Source of the DNA: Timaviella obliquedivisa GSE-PSE-MK23-08B
GTDB lineage: Bacteria; Cyanobacteriota; Cyanobacteriia; Elainellales; Elainellaceae
Direction of reading: 5' to 3'
Length of the DNA stretch: 64,000 bases
NCBI GenBank assembly: GCA_019358855.1
Contig: JAHHII010000007.1
Span: 62,001-126,000, forward strand
Shown: in pieces, positions 28,233 through 37,213 of the stretch
Numbering within the stretch: position 1 is the first letter of the stretch
Layout of the letters: each line of letters opens with the position of its first letter
Program-made: the position numbers and the translations under genes
Notes under the pieces: generated by a model
Database searches by the model: none
What the model was told of the DNA's origin: nothing
The model's input: the letters and a program-made list of their open reading frames with translations, nothing else

Positions 28233-28575
28233 CGATGCCATCCTCGTTATTGCTTCTCCTGAATTCCAGCGTCGTCTCAAAGCCCTTGCCAAACGCTATC
28301 GTCACATTCGCAGCGATCTTCAACCGATTCTTGAAACGCTACAAGCCGGAAACTTTTTGGGTGAACAAGTTCAAGGAACCAACTATACGGTTCTCAAGCT
28401 CCGCATCAAAAACAGTGATGCTCAGAGGGGTAAGAGTGGAGGGTACAGGCTGATTTATCAAATTGTCGATTCGACCGTCATTCGCCTAGTTCTGATATAT
28501 TCCAAGTCAGACCAAGAAGACGTCGTGGCAGACGATATCGTTACAATTATCGAGTCACTGCCCAAAGAAATCTGA
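28222..28575 (+). CDS. RelE/ParE-family toxin (117 aa)
   Basis: The core ASPEFQRRLKALAKRYRHIR, the strand YTVLKLRIKNSDAQRGKSGG and YRLIYQIVDSTVIRLVLIYS with KSDQEDV fit the RelE/ParE fold; the YxLIYQ and IYSKSDQED motifs are typical of the RelE group that cuts mRNA on the ribosome. I chose ATG at 28222 because it gives the usual length and an 11-bp overlap with the antitoxin; the frame is open further upstream but unrelated in sequence. It appears intact. It ends 10 bp before the LRR-Roc-COR-TIR gene. Confidence 0.75.
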   Translation: MPNNDAILVIASPEFQRRLKALAKRYRHIRSDLQPILETLQAGNFLGEQVQGTNYTVLKLRIKNSDAQRGKSGGYRLIYQIVDSTVIRLVLIYSKSDQEDVVADDIVTIIESLPKEI

Positions 28576-28585
28576 TTGAAAGAGC

Positions 28586-31500
28586 ATGACGAATGATGAG
28601 CTTTTAGAAGTTATTGCCAAAGCTGCCAGAGATGGGGTGAATGAACTGAGTCTTTCTGGGGAGGGCTTGACGGCTCTGCCACCTGAGATCTGGCAACTGA
28701 CTAATCTCAAAGCGCTCTACCTTTACAGTAATCAGTTGACGAGCTTGTCGGAAGCGATCGCCCAACTCACCCATCTCACAACGCTTTTTCTCTGGGACAA
28801 TCAACTGACGAGTCTGCCAGAGGCGATCGCAGACCTCACCCATCTCACAACGCTCCACCTCGCTGACAACCAGCTAACGAGTCTGCCAGAAGCGATCGCC
28901 AAAATCTCTAGTCTCAAAGAGCTTTACCTCGAAAACAATCAGCTAACGAGTCTGCCAGAGGCGATCGCAGACCTCACCCATCTCACAATGCTTCACCTCG
29001 CTGACAACCAGCTAACGAGTCTGCCAGAGGCGATCGCTAAACTCTCCAGTCTCACAAGGCTTGACCTCAGCAACACTCAATTGACGAGTCTGCCAGAGGC
29101 GATCGCCAATCTCTCCAATCTCACAAGGCTTGACCTCAGCAACAATCAACTGACGAGTCTGCCAGAGGCGATCGGGCAACTCTCTAAGCTCACAACGCTT
29201 GACCTCAGCAACAATCAGCTAACGAGTCTGCCAGAGGCGATCGGGCAACTCTCTAAGCTCACAGAGCTTTACCTCGAAAACAATCAACTGACGAGCCTGC
29301 CCACAGGTATTCGTAACCTCTCCAAGCTGGAAAAACTTGATTTAAGAGGCAACCCCGATCTATCTATTCCGCCAGAAATTTTGGGAACTGATTGGAACAA
29401 CCTTGGTAATCCCACCACCATCCTCAACTATTACTTCCAACTTCAAACCCAACCCAACCGCCCCCTCAACGAAGCCAAAGTCCTCCTCGTCGGCGAAGGC
29501 GACGTTGGCAAAACCTCCCTCCTGCGTCAACTCCTCGGTCAAGGCTTCGACCCCCACCAAGCCAAAACCCAAGGCATCGCGATCGAGCGCTGGAACGTGG
29601 AAGTTAACCAACAATCTGTACAACTCAACCTCTGGGACTTTGGCGGACAAGAAATCATGCACGCCACCCATCAGTTCTTCCTCAGCCAACGCAGCCTCTA
29701 CATCCTGGTCATTGATTGCCGCCAAAGCGAAGCCCAAAACCAAATCGAATACTGGCTGCAAATCATCACCAGCTTCGGCGGCGACTCCCCCATCATCCTC
29801 GTCGGCAACCAATGCGACCACCAACCCCTCGACCTTGACGAACGCGGACTACAACTCAAATACCCCAACCTTCACGCCATCCTCCAAACCTCCTGCAAAG
29901 AGGGTCAGGGCATCGACATCCTCAAAGCCACCCTGATCCAAGAACTCAGCCAACTCCCTCACATCCACCAACCCCTGCCCCAAACCTGGTTCACCGTCAA
30001 ACAACAGCTTGAACAACGCACCCAAGACTTTCTCTCTCGCCAAGACTACGAGCAAGTCTGCATCGAAGCAGGTATCTCAGACCTTAAAACCTCAAACGAT
30101 CTGCTGTACCTGCTCCACAATCTAGGCATCGTCCTCAACTTCCAAGACAACATCCGCCTCAGTCCCGAATTTGTCGATACCAACGTTCTCAAACCCAAAT
30201 GGATCACCAACGGCGTTTATAAAATTCTCAACCACAGCGAACTCTTCACCGTTCATCACGGCATCCTTAGCCTATCCCATTTACCCAACATTCTCAGTTC
30301 CGATCGCTATCCTAGCGAAAAGTACAGCTTCCTCATCGGCATCATGCGTAAGTTTGATCTGTGCTTTGCTCTTGATGATCATACCAACGCTCAATTTCTC
30401 ATTCCCGGACTCCTTCCCAAAGAAGAACCCTACACCGGAGAATGGCAAGGCTCCCTTACCTTCCAATATCATTACAACGTCTTGCCTCCCAGCATTATTT
30501 CTCGCTTCATCGTCCGCATGAACAGCAAAATCAGTCAGCGCACCTACTGGCGCAGCGGCGTTGTGCTGAAAGAACGTAACAACCCCGCCCTGGTGCGCGC
30601 CGATCGCGAAGACAAACGCATCACCATCCAAGTTAAAGGCAACTCCACCACCCGCCGCAACTTTCTCAGCGCCATCCGCAGCCAATTCGACGAAATCCAC
30701 AAAACCATTCCTGGTTTAGGGATCACTCAGCACTTGCTCTATTCCGAAAACCCAGAAACTTGGCTCAACTACGAACACTTGCTGAGCGCTGAAGAGGCGG
30801 GAGAAACTACCTTTTTTATCCCCGAACTCAAACGCCGAGAAAACTTAAGCACAATTCTAGAAGGCATCGAAGCAGTTCAACGCAGCGATCGCCGAAACCC
30901 AGAACACCCCAAAGCTCCCCCCATCAAGCTATCGTTAGGGGAGCTACGCAGCGATCGCCGCAACTCAGAACATCCCGAATACCCATTCTATCTCACCAGC
31001 GAAAGCAAGGAGCGAGTTGATTTCATAAAACTCCCAGCTAGAAACCAGCCCATCCCCGATCGCACCCAGCGAGAAGTCTTCATCTCCTACGCCTGGGACA
31101 AAGGTGAAAGTGAAGAAATTGCCAACACCCTCGATCGCCACTTCCAATCCCAAGGCATCACTCCCATCCGCGACACCCGCAACCTCAAACTAGGTGACAG
31201 CGCCAAAGAGTTTATGCAATGGATGGGAAAAGGAAAATGCATCATCACCGTCATTAGCGATCGCTACCTCAAATCCCGCAACTGCATGTACGAACTGATC
31301 CAAATTAACGAAAACGCCTGTGATAATGAGGCATTCCGCGATCGCGTTTTTCCAGTTGTTTTATCCACAGCCAAAATCTATCAGCCCCGCGAGCGCATCC
31401 AATACGTTCGCCATTGGCAAGACGAGCGCAAAGCTTTAGAAGCTGACATCAGAGAGCTCGATTCCTTAGACAATCTCCCAGAACTTCAGAAAGATCTAGA

Positions 31501-31651
31501 CTTTTACGCCCAAGCCCGAACCGCGATCGACACCTTATCTAAAACCTTGAGCGACATGAAATCCACCAACCTAGACATGGAACGCGATGCGAGCTTAGAA
31601 GGTTGTCTCAGCGCCCTATACGAGGCAGTCGCGCAAAAGATTAACGAGTAA
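28586..31651 (+). CDS. LRR-Roc-COR-TIR multidomain GTPase (1021 aa)
   Basis: Domains in order: ten 23-residue leucine-rich repeats (~28-258, consensus LTSLPEAIAxLSxLTxLxLS); a Roc GTPase with P-loop VLLVGEGDVGKTSLLRQLL near 300-316, LNLWDFGGQEIMHATHQFFL and IILVGNQCD; a COR dimerisation region (~450-770); a linker with QRSDRRNPEHP repeated; and a TIR domain from about residue 829 (REVFISYAWDKGESEE), with Glu in CMYELIQI at the position of the catalytic NADase Glu of enzymatic TIRs. The architecture is that of Roco proteins with a TIR effector, plausibly an NLR-like immune or cell-death NADase. It starts 10 bp after the toxin stop, so probably in the same operon. Confidence 0.88.
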   Translation: MTNDELLEVIAKAARDGVNELSLSGEGLTALPPEIWQLTNLKALYLYSNQLTSLSEAIAQLTHLTTLFLWDNQLTSLPEAIADLTHLTTLHLADNQLTSLPEAIAKISSLKELYLENNQLTSLPEAIADLTHLTMLHLADNQLTSLPEAIAKLSSLTRLDLSNTQLTSLPEAIANLSNLTRLDLSNNQLTSLPEAIGQLSKLTTLDLSNNQLTSLPEAIGQLSKLTELYLENNQLTSLPTGIRNLSKLEKLDLRGNPDLSIPPEILGTDWNNLGNPTTILNYYFQLQTQPNRPLNEAKVLLVGEGDVGKTSLLRQLLGQGFDPHQAKTQGIAIERWNVEVNQQSVQLNLWDFGGQEIMHATHQFFLSQRSLYILVIDCRQSEAQNQIEYWLQIITSFGGDSPIILVGNQCDHQPLDLDERGLQLKYPNLHAILQTSCKEGQGIDILKATLIQELSQLPHIHQPLPQTWFTVKQQLEQRTQDFLSRQDYEQVCIEAGISDLKTSNDLLYLLHNLGIVLNFQDNIRLSPEFVDTNVLKPKWITNGVYKILNHSELFTVHHGILSLSHLPNILSSDRYPSEKYSFLIGIMRKFDLCFALDDHTNAQFLIPGLLPKEEPYTGEWQGSLTFQYHYNVLPPSIISRFIVRMNSKISQRTYWRSGVVLKERNNPALVRADREDKRITIQVKGNSTTRRNFLSAIRSQFDEIHKTIPGLGITQHLLYSENPETWLNYEHLLSAEEAGETTFFIPELKRRENLSTILEGIEAVQRSDRRNPEHPKAPPIKLSLGELRSDRRNSEHPEYPFYLTSESKERVDFIKLPARNQPIPDRTQREVFISYAWDKGESEEIANTLDRHFQSQGITPIRDTRNLKLGDSAKEFMQWMGKGKCIITVISDRYLKSRNCMYELIQINENACDNEAFRDRVFPVVLSTAKIYQPRERIQYVRHWQDERKALEADIRELDSLDNLPELQKDLDFYAQARTAIDTLSKTLSDMKSTNLDMERDASLEGCLSALYEAVAQKINE
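28667..29356 (+). repeat. 69-bp tandem repeats encoding the LRR array
   Basis: The LRR-coding part is a near-exact 69-bp DNA repeat. Six consecutive units (HIP1 at 28754, 28823, 28892 and then every 69 bp) carry GCGATCGC at the same codons (EAIA); the next two carry GCGATCGG instead. Neighbouring units are close enough in sequence to recombine, so repeat number may vary between strains. Confidence 0.8.
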
Positions 31652-31654
31652 CCC

Positions 31655-32401
31655 TCAGAACAAATGCTGATGATCATTGAAGCGGCGAATTTGCCAAAGG
31701 TCTGTGTTAAAGCAGTTTTGGTCGGTTCGCTGCCACCGGGTTTGGTCGATCCAAAACTCGAAGATGGCAGTGTTACGAGCGTGAATGCGCCAAGAGCGAT
31801 CGCACCCCATCAGTTCTGCAATTAAGTGCTGCAAAATCCAGCTATGGGTAACAATCCAAATCTGTTCGCCGTTCTGGTGACGGCTCAGCACGGTTTGAAT
31901 AAACCGCCGAGAGCGATCGCGCGCTTCCTGCAAAGACTCTGCGCCTGGAATCGGAATCCAGTCGGGGGAGTTTTCCAACTGCTTGCATAAATCAGGATAG
32001 CGATCGCGTGCCTCTGCCCAAGTGAGTCCCTGGAAAATGCCATTTTGAAACTCTCGCAAATCCTCAGAAAGCTCAACCTTGATCGCGCCCGGATCTTCCT
32101 GCGTTGCCAGCGGTTCTAGGGTCGTATCATCCTCTTCATCAACCAAATCCCCCACGACCGCAGGCAGGGGCTTTGCCAAATAATGCGACATCAAAATTTC
32201 AGCCGTCTGCATCGTTCGCTTGAGGGGACTACTGTACACATGAGAAGGCATCCAACTTTCGGTTAGCAGTCTTTGCGCTAGTTTTCCTGCTTGCCGTCGC
32301 CCCTCTGCCGACAGTTCAAATTCTCCATTGCCCTGCATTCGCTTCTGTTGATTGCCAACTGATTGAGCGTGTCGAATAAACAGAAGCTTCAGTAGCTTCA
32401 T
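31655..32401 (-). CDS. Histidine phosphatase-family protein (248 aa)
   Basis: LLFIRHAQSVGNQQKRMQG at the N-terminus provides the phospho-accepting His in an RHA motif (the common form is RHG). LREFQNGIFQGLTWAEARDR gives the second active-site region, PGAESLQEARDRSRRF follows, and IWIVTHSWILQHLI carries the second His. This is the phosphoglycerate-mutase-like branch; members act on sugar phosphates, nucleotides or phosphoproteins. The small insertion with DEEDDTTLEPLATQED is unusual and acidic. The 3' end is 3 bp from the convergent Roco gene. Confidence 0.82.
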   Translation of the reverse strand: MKLLKLLFIRHAQSVGNQQKRMQGNGEFELSAEGRRQAGKLAQRLLTESWMPSHVYSSPLKRTMQTAEILMSHYLAKPLPAVVGDLVDEEDDTTLEPLATQEDPGAIKVELSEDLREFQNGIFQGLTWAEARDRYPDLCKQLENSPDWIPIPGAESLQEARDRSRRFIQTVLSRHQNGEQIWIVTHSWILQHLIAELMGCDRSWRIHARNTAIFEFWIDQTRWQRTDQNCFNTDLWQIRRFNDHQHLF

Positions 32402-32442
32402 AAGCCTTCCCTAACAAGAAACAACGTTGAGTTTAAGAAAAA

Positions 32443-32560
32443 GGCATTGCTGAATGAAAGTATGAGCTTGCCTAAAGCCCCTTTTCTTCAGGTTTTCGTC
32501 AGGAGAGAGCCTACCTTGCTGTGTTGCCTTAACCTCACCCCTGCCCTCTGATGCCCTCTG
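32443..32560. repeat. Family B repeat (copy B3)
   Basis: Starts GGCATTGCTGAATGAAAGTA and runs through CTTTTCTTCAGG and CCTCACCCCTGCCCTC, matching the interior of other B copies. A possible distant right end, CCAGCAATGCC, is at about 32851-32861, beyond the family A element, which would mean that element A3 is inserted inside this B copy. Confidence 0.55.
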
Positions 32561-32712
32561 AGAGGATGTCTGAGAAGTATCAAAGATTCTTACACTCGCC
32601 CCCCAACCCTCCATTCTGGGGGACTTCCGCACCAGTCCTCCTTCAAAGTCCCCCAGAATGAGGGATTTAGGGGGCGGATCGGATGACAATCTAGACTTCT
32701 CAGACATCCTCT
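32561..32712. mobile_element. Family A MITE with perfect 18-bp terminal inverted repeats (copy A3)
   Basis: AGAGGATGTCTGAGAAGT (32561-32578) is exactly inverted at 32695-32712. The interior holds the family A palindrome (CCCCCAACCCTCCATTCTGG / CCCCCAGAATGAGGGATTTA). TGATGCCCTCTG on the left and TGATGCTCTCTG on the right look like a target duplication. No reading frame is conserved. At 152 bp with intact ends, it is the best-preserved member in the window. Confidence 0.75.
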
Positions 32713-33147
32713 GATGCTCTCTGGGGGTTAGAGAACTAGACTTTCATTGCTACAGCCTTTCCCAATCCTGTGAGATGCAGCAAGGGGCTTAAGCCCTTGT
32801 CCAACAAGCCAAGCTGTACTCATCTGTACAGAAATTGCTATATCCAGCAATGCCAAAAGAAATAACGTCAGCAGGAACTTTAGGTAAAACTATCAATAGG
32901 AGGATGTTTTTAATGGAAGGATCATAGCAAACTAACAGTGAAAGGCTCTACCAATTTGGATGAAGTATTAGTTAACACCTGTGCTCTCTGTAAGATGTGA
33001 TACATCTATAGAAATGTGACAACTAGATAGCTTTTGAAGTACATTTTAAGCGCGCGTTTTCTGTAGGGTTTTCGGAAAAGTCGATATTTAGTAATAGCAG
33101 AATATCAAAAACCTACTGTCGAATAGCCTTATTCATCTGCATCTATT
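32713..33147. other. Non-coding gap before the glycosyltransferase gene
   Basis: Contains a 12-bp palindrome GGGCTTAAGCCC near 32797 and an inverted repeat CTGTAC/GTACAG near 32815-32832. The last 250 bp are AT-rich and could hold the promoter of the 33148 gene. No gene is supported. Confidence 0.4.
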
Positions 33148-34509
33148 ATGTTGGCAACTTTAGCTTCCTTCCCTAAATCTTTGACCATGCTTGCATCTGT
33201 TGGTTTATCGTGTCTCAAACCGACTCAAACCTTTAAAGATAGAGAGGGTTCTAATCGAAATAACTTTGAACATTCAGAGTTGCCGCGATCGGGCATGTTG
33301 TTAGTTTTGCCTGCTCCTTTCTATCGAAAAGAAGGCAAGCTTGTTCTTGAAACGCAAGCCTGTAACGGCATTGAGAAATGGGCAGACCATTTTGGTAAAG
33401 TCATTGTAGTTGCGCCTCTGCTGCCCGATAAGGTTGCCGAACAGGAAAGAACAATTGTTTGGCAAGATACTGCCACCCTTGACCAGCCTGAGCGATTTGA
33501 GCTTATTCCTGTGCCTTGGGCATATTCGATTAAGTTGTTTACGAAGCACTATACTTCTACTCGAAAATTGTTGGCGGGTCTAATTAACCGCTGTCAATAT
33601 TTACAATTTCCCTTGGGCGGATTGTTTGGCGATTGGGGTGCAGTAGCATCACTGGAAGCCCAACGGCAGAACCGACCTTATGCTGTTCATACAGATTTGG
33701 TTGAAGATCAGGTGGTGCTGCAACTTGCCCAAGGCAAAAACTGGATAAGTCAGCTTAAAAGTAATTTATTTTCTTTAGTTACTAGAAAATACTACAAGGG
33801 GATCATTCAGAACAGTGGACTAGCGCTGCTTCATGGCGAAGATTGCCATGCGGCATATAGCAGTTTGTGCCAGACAAGCTTTTTGGTGCATGATACTCAC
33901 ACCAAGCCTGAAGATGCGATTAGTCATGAAGCGCTGGCGAAGAAGATCGAGGCGTTGGCGATCGCTCGCACTCTCCGTATTTGCTACACCGGACGCATGG
34001 CACCCATGAAAGCTCCCTTAGACTGGGTGCGGGCAGTGGGTGAAGCCAGGGATCGGGGTGTGGCAGTCCAGGCAACTTGGCTAGGAGATGGAGTTTTGCG
34101 GGAGGAGGTGCAGCAACTCGTTGCTGACTTGGGGCTAGGAGATTGCATTGAGCTAGTAGGGTATGAAAGCGATCGCCAGAAGGTGTTGGAGTGCATTCGC
34201 TCGGCACACCTCATGTTGTTTACCCACGTCACCTCCGAGTCACCTCGCTGCCTCATTGAGGCGTTTGTGTCAGGGACAGCGATCGTCGGCTATCACAGTC
34301 GTTATGCCGAGGACTTGACCCAGGATGGCGGTGGCGCATTAGTGCCTGTTCATCAGTGGCAGGAGTTGGGTAAGCTGCTCCAAGATTTGTGGCACGATCG
34401 CCCGCGATTAATCAAGCTCGTTGAACAAGCTGCTGCTAAAAGAACTCGCTTTAATGATGAAGCTGTTTTTCAAGAGCGCAGTGAACTCATTAAGCGCTAT
34501 CTCGGTTAA
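33148..34509 (+). CDS. Glycosyltransferase, GT4-like (453 aa)
   Basis: The C-terminal Rossmann half carries the GT-B pattern: IARTLRICYTGRMAPMKAP, AVQATWLGDGVLREEV, LVGYESDRQKVLECIRSA and SESPRCLIEAFVSGTAIVGY with the Glu of the EX7E-like nucleotide-sugar site. The N-terminal half binds the acceptor and is divergent. Probably transfers sugar to a cell-envelope or extracellular polysaccharide. It stands alone, followed 30-50 bp later by an unrelated hypothetical gene on the same strand. Start ATG at 33148; ATG at 33187 is possible. Confidence 0.8.
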   Translation: MLATLASFPKSLTMLASVGLSCLKPTQTFKDREGSNRNNFEHSELPRSGMLLVLPAPFYRKEGKLVLETQACNGIEKWADHFGKVIVVAPLLPDKVAEQERTIVWQDTATLDQPERFELIPVPWAYSIKLFTKHYTSTRKLLAGLINRCQYLQFPLGGLFGDWGAVASLEAQRQNRPYAVHTDLVEDQVVLQLAQGKNWISQLKSNLFSLVTRKYYKGIIQNSGLALLHGEDCHAAYSSLCQTSFLVHDTHTKPEDAISHEALAKKIEALAIARTLRICYTGRMAPMKAPLDWVRAVGEARDRGVAVQATWLGDGVLREEVQQLVADLGLGDCIELVGYESDRQKVLECIRSAHLMLFTHVTSESPRCLIEAFVSGTAIVGYHSRYAEDLTQDGGGALVPVHQWQELGKLLQDLWHDRPRLIKLVEQAAAKRTRFNDEAVFQERSELIKRYLG

Positions 34510-34560
34510 AAGACAGAGCTTCTCCCTTTCAAGATAAAATTGAAGGGCGACTCTTTAGGG

Positions 34561-35973
34561 ATGTCTTCATGCGATCGCCCTCTCCTCCTCCAGCCTATGT
34601 CTTCCTCCGGACGCTACCAAAGCAGGCTATTTAGCTTTTTTTCTCAGCAATCGCTCCGGCTGAAAGACAAAACGAGTCAGGCTTGGCGGCAAGTCAAACT
34701 GGCGGCAGTTTGGAGCGCGCAAATTGCTCTCTACCCAATTTACGCGCTGTTTCAAACCGGGCGTTTGTTAGATAGACAAATGGGGCAAGCCAGCCGTCAA
34801 GTCTTTCCTTGGCTCCGGGCGGCTCAGCAGCAAATTCTAAACCCCTCAGAATCAAATGTCTCAGGGCTAAGTCTTTCGCAGCCTTTCGCTTTAGTTTCAG
34901 ATGCTCCTATTCAAAACCTCTTAGCCCAAAATCGTGAGGAGGTAACTCCGTTAATTCAGGGATTTGCGTCACTGCTGGCAAACCGAGATCTGGTGCTAGT
35001 GACGGCTGAGAATGAAATTCTTGATGTGTTGACGGGGGAGCAGCAATTGCAGCTTCAACGGCAAATAATTTGGGAGATGGCGATTTATTGGCGGCAGCGC
35101 AGGATTCAGGAGCAAATTCAGCCTTCACCAGAGAATGGAACGGCTTTACAGGACTGGACTAACACGTTTCTGCCTTTGCCCAGAGAGAAGAAGAATTTAC
35201 TTCCTCCCATCCGTGCCTTTCGGCATCTGATGACCTGGGTTCAGATGAGTCCAGTCGCGATCGCCATTAACCTTTTCCAAGAGTCTCGTCTGGCTGCCTT
35301 GCCTTCTGCCCCCGATCCCAGCCTAGATCCCACTCTGCAAGTGCCTCTTCGCTCTGCCCATCTGCCGGGATCGAAGCTCAACCAAGTGATACAGGGTCTA
35401 TTGAAGGAGCGATCGGAGCGATCGCCCCAATTGCCGCTATTTGCTTGGGTCAGGCGGCAAGCAACCGGATTTACAGAATTTTCTAAGTCGCTAGGGAATC
35501 TACTTCAAAATTCCAGCATTGTTCTATACGACCCTTTGCCCAAAAGCGAACCTGAAGATTTTTCTCTAGTGTCTCCTACTTTGTCCCAACCCTTGACCCA
35601 GAAGCCTTGGTTAAGAATTGAAGATTTCTTTGGGGGAGAGTTTCTAGGTGTAACGGATTCTCGGCAAATTATTAAGGATGCCGAGACGGCAGTGCAAGAG
35701 ACGGAAGCAGGAGGAGCGATCGCCATTGGATATTCTGAAGAAGTCGTCCTTTCTAACCCTGTGAATGTCACTCTGCGATCGTCCTCATCGTCAGCACTGC
35801 ATCAGCCTGCTCACCCTGAGAGCGGGATCACTTCTACTATTTTGGAAGCCGAGGTGACGGGGATGAGTTACGAAAAGCACCCTCTGGAACAATTGCTGAA
35901 GTGGCTAGATCAGGGGATGTTGTGGATAGAGCAAAAGCTGGGGCAAGTCTGGCATTGGCTGCACCGTACGTAG
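34561..35973 (+). CDS. Conserved-type cyanobacterial hypothetical protein (about 470 aa)
   Basis: I recognise no domain. Residues ~30-75 are basic and amphipathic (KLAAVWSAQIALYPIYALFQ), suggesting membrane association. The middle is rich in Gln/Leu (LTGEQQLQLQRQIIWEMAIY WRQ-type helix), and the C-terminus ends in a Trp-rich helix (LDQGMLWIEQKLGQVWHWLH). ATG at 34561 is chosen over the TTG at 34540 and the later ATG at 34597. It may be co-transcribed with the glycosyltransferase. Confidence 0.5.
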   Translation: MSSCDRPLLLQPMSSSGRYQSRLFSFFSQQSLRLKDKTSQAWRQVKLAAVWSAQIALYPIYALFQTGRLLDRQMGQASRQVFPWLRAAQQQILNPSESNVSGLSLSQPFALVSDAPIQNLLAQNREEVTPLIQGFASLLANRDLVLVTAENEILDVLTGEQQLQLQRQIIWEMAIYWRQRRIQEQIQPSPENGTALQDWTNTFLPLPREKKNLLPPIRAFRHLMTWVQMSPVAIAINLFQESRLAALPSAPDPSLDPTLQVPLRSAHLPGSKLNQVIQGLLKERSERSPQLPLFAWVRRQATGFTEFSKSLGNLLQNSSIVLYDPLPKSEPEDFSLVSPTLSQPLTQKPWLRIEDFFGGEFLGVTDSRQIIKDAETAVQETEAGGAIAIGYSEEVVLSNPVNVTLRSSSSSALHQPAHPESGITSTILEAEVTGMSYEKHPLEQLLKWLDQGMLWIEQKLGQVWHWLHRT

Positions 35974-36002
35974 TTGAATTCGCCCATGACTTGAAGGGTG
36001 AT

Positions 36003-36323
36003 TTAAGAGGCGATCGCTTGCCATCCCCAAAATGCTGCCATTCCTACCACAATGGTGAGCAACAAGTTCTTGCGCCACACTCCCACCCCAAAAGCAGCGA
36101 TCGCCCCTATCAATCTGGCGTTGGTGTAACTTAGCAGCAAATGATCCCCCTCAGGCAGCAACACCGTAGGCGCAACAATCGCCATCAGCACCGCTGGCGG
36201 CACATAGCCCAAGATCTGTAAAAATTGCTCAGAAAGCTGAAAACGTCCGCTCAGAGCCAGCACAGGATAGCGAATTACAAAGGTGACGATCGCCATGCTG
36301 CTAATGAGTAAAAATTCGTTCAT
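36003..36323 (-). CDS. azlD: AzlD-family branched-chain amino acid exporter subunit
   Basis: 106 residues with four hydrophobic helices and AIVTFVIRYPVLALSGRFQL near the N-terminus, the conserved opening of the AzlD family. It pairs with AzlC, whose stop lies 30 bp upstream in the same direction. The AzlCD/YgaZH complex exports branched-chain amino acids and related compounds across the inner membrane. Confidence 0.88.
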   Translation of the reverse strand: MNEFLLISSMAIVTFVIRYPVLALSGRFQLSEQFLQILGYVPPAVLMAIVAPTVLLPEGDHLLLSYTNARLIGAIAAFGVGVWRKNLLLTIVVGMAAFWGWQAIAS

Positions 36324-36353
36324 GATTAAGCCTGGGCTAGTCTTTCACAGGGG

Positions 36354-37052
36354 TCAGCCTTTCAAATTCAGTTTTTCGCACAACACGCCCGCCGTAATGC
36401 CTAGCAGCGCAGCCACCATCAAACCCAGTTGATGAGGTAAAGAATGGGTAAACAGTGAAGAAACTCCAGCCACAAAAACTGCGACTAACATAGGCAAGTT
36501 GATGAGATAAGGAATAATCATGCCAATAAACGTGACTGACATCGCAAAGTCTAATCCCCAACTCTGCACATTAGGAATAAGCTGCCCGATCGTTAGACCG
36601 ACAAGAGTGCAGAGTTGCCAGTTGGCATACATAAAAGTTGCTGCACCCAGATGATACCAGTGTTTGTAAGGAGATGAGTCTGCTTGATTGTAACGGGCGA
36701 TCGCCACCATAAACGCCTCGTCGGTTAGCCAAAAGCCTAGCAGCAGCTTCCAAATGGGGGGCGATCGCTGCAAATAGGGCACCAGGCTAACGGCATAAAG
36801 AAGATGCCGTAGGTTCACGACAAAGGTCGTCAAAATAATGAGCGGTAAAGTCGTACCGACCGCAAGCAAACCCAAGGCAATAAATTGAGCCGACCCCGCA
36901 AATACAAACGCTGACATCGCCAAAGTTGCGCCGAAGGAAAGCTCGTTAGAGAGGGTGCCAAAAATAATTCCGAAGGGAATCGACCCGACAACTAAAGGAA
37001 TCATCCCTCGGCATCCGGCAAAAAACTCTGAGCGGGGAGAGGTCTTAGTCAT
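36354..37052 (-). CDS. azlC: AzlC-family permease
   Basis: 232 residues, about six to seven transmembrane segments; GCRGMIPLVVGSIPFGIIFG and FVFAGSAQFIALGLLAVG are family signatures, with LRHLLYAVSLVPYL and FWLTDEAFMVAIARYN in the centre. The larger subunit of a branched-chain amino acid export pair with the azlD gene directly downstream. Start ATG at 37050-37052. Confidence 0.9.
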   Translation of the reverse strand: MTKTSPRSEFFAGCRGMIPLVVGSIPFGIIFGTLSNELSFGATLAMSAFVFAGSAQFIALGLLAVGTTLPLIILTTFVVNLRHLLYAVSLVPYLQRSPPIWKLLLGFWLTDEAFMVAIARYNQADSSPYKHWYHLGAATFMYANWQLCTLVGLTIGQLIPNVQSWGLDFAMSVTFIGMIIPYLINLPMLVAVFVAGVSSLFTHSLPHQLGLMVAALLGITAGVLCEKLNLKG

Positions 37053-37213
37053 GTCAATTCACAGCATCGTTAGGTAATTACTTTTTATCCTGGTCAGCAA
37101 CTTCAGTTCCATCGACTCTCGTTACTTTGTATCATCAGAGGAACCCGTCCAGGTACAAACCCAAGGTTCAGGATTACAAATATAGATTAAGTCCCTCGTC
37201 ACTCCCTTTCAAA

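Noticed and set aside
29360-29824. Long minus-strand open frame opposite the Roc domain (and similar ones at 29849-30055 and 30281-30700)
   Set aside because: Antisense shadow caused by the C-ending codon bias of the Roco gene; composition is Ala/Val/Glu-rich without motif structure.
32411-32707. 98-codon minus-strand open frame
   Set aside because: Lies entirely within repeat copies B3 and A3, which are non-coding in all other copies.
34515-34549. Hairpin CCCTTTCAA/TTGAAGGG after the glycosyltransferase gene as a terminator
   Set aside because: One arm has an extra base and no T-run follows on either strand.
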